Positions 5,982 through 6,193 of a DNA stretch of 6,193 nucleotides are shown piece by piece. Location: the NCBI GenBank assembly GCA_013694825.1, contig JACDBR010000019.1, positions 1 to 6,193 of the forward strand, in the 5' to 3' direction. How positions within the stretch are numbered: position 1 is the stretch's first letter; every line of letters begins with the position of its first letter. This DNA is from Solirubrobacterales bacterium. Its GTDB lineage: Bacteria > Actinomycetota > Thermoleophilia > Solirubrobacterales > 70-9. The notes below the pieces were generated by a model, which worked only from the letters and a program-made list of their open reading frames with translations, had not been told where the DNA came from and did not search any database. A program made the translations under genes and the position numbers.

Positions 5982-6193
5982 TAGGGCCGCGTGACCTTGC
6001 GTGGCGCCGAGAACTCCGACGTGCTGCCGCTGGAATTCGTCGCCGTCACCGTGATCTTGCGGCCGGGCGGGACCTTCTTGCCCGGCTTGAAGAAGTCGGA
6101 GGCATCGCCGGTCTTGTTGACCGTGAAGATCGCCGCCTCAGCCGGCGTGGCCAGGCCGAGCGCGCACAACGCGGTGGTCAAGAAGGTGAGGCC
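5981..6193 (-). CDS. Secreted protein, apparent internally deleted beta-helix surface protein (5' end beyond window)
   Basis: The 70 visible residues begin inside a signal peptide: the hydrophobic stretch LTFLTTALCALGLA is followed by a likely signal-peptidase site at ATPAEA-A (residues 15-21). Next comes IFTVNKTGDASD (22-33), which resembles the N-terminal start of secreted right-handed parallel beta-helix proteins of the CSLREAI type. It then passes almost directly to GRKITVTATNSSGSTSEFSAPRKV (44-67), which resembles the C-terminal strand of the same proteins (typically TATDxxGNTSEFS). Several hundred residues of beta-helix repeats normally lie between. The true start is probably beyond the right edge; the only in-window candidate is TTG at 6181-6179. 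It could be a deletion relic or a genuine small exported protein. The resemblance is from memory of motifs, so moderate confidence. Confidence 0.6.
   Translation of the reverse strand, partial: GLTFLTTALCALGLATPAEAAIFTVNKTGDASDFFKPGKKVPPGRKITVTATNSSGSTSEFSAPRKVTRP

Overview
The window is very GC-rich with dense, tightly packed genes, a strong G/C third-position bias and GTG start codons. Together with the fused MoaD-MoaE gene and probable leaderless starts, this suggests a high-GC actinobacterium, possibly class Thermoleophilia (Solirubrobacterales/Gaiellales). That placement is inference; no rRNA or marker phylogeny is available here.

Left half (minus strand, about 3382 down to 1): a compact three-gene run reading leftward, moeA (molybdenum insertion), pgi (glucose-6-phosphate isomerase) and moaD-moaE (fused molybdopterin synthase, cut by the window edge). 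moeA and pgi overlap by four bases (GTGA), and pgi and moaDE are 8 bases apart, so they look like one transcript. The two molybdenum-cofactor genes act in the same pathway: MoaD/MoaE puts the dithiolene sulfurs into molybdopterin and MoeA then inserts molybdate. pgi is a glycolytic gene sitting between them.

Centre (3383-3633): a 251-base divergent intergenic region. It has a TANNNT -10-like box just ahead of each start codon (both probably leaderless) and, between them, two abutting 48-base repeats, each able to fold into a hairpin. One of these contains a perfect 13-base palindrome.

Right half (plus strand, 3634-5899): a medium-chain dehydrogenase/reductase that looks zinc-independent, then a decayed fdhD (formate dehydrogenase sulfurtransferase) relic with a missing N-terminus, a missing core and a 2-base frameshift. 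A 28-base tandem duplication follows, then an intact alpha/beta hydrolase. A hairpin separates this from a convergent minus-strand gene at the right edge. That gene looks like the secretion signal plus the two ends of a beta-helix-type surface protein with the central repeat domain missing.

I see no convincing new defence or mobile system. The most interesting points are the internal Gly-Gly in MoaD-MoaE, the relic fdhD beside a retained cofactor operon, the hairpin repeats in the divergent promoter region, and two separate genes that appear to have lost their cores in frame.
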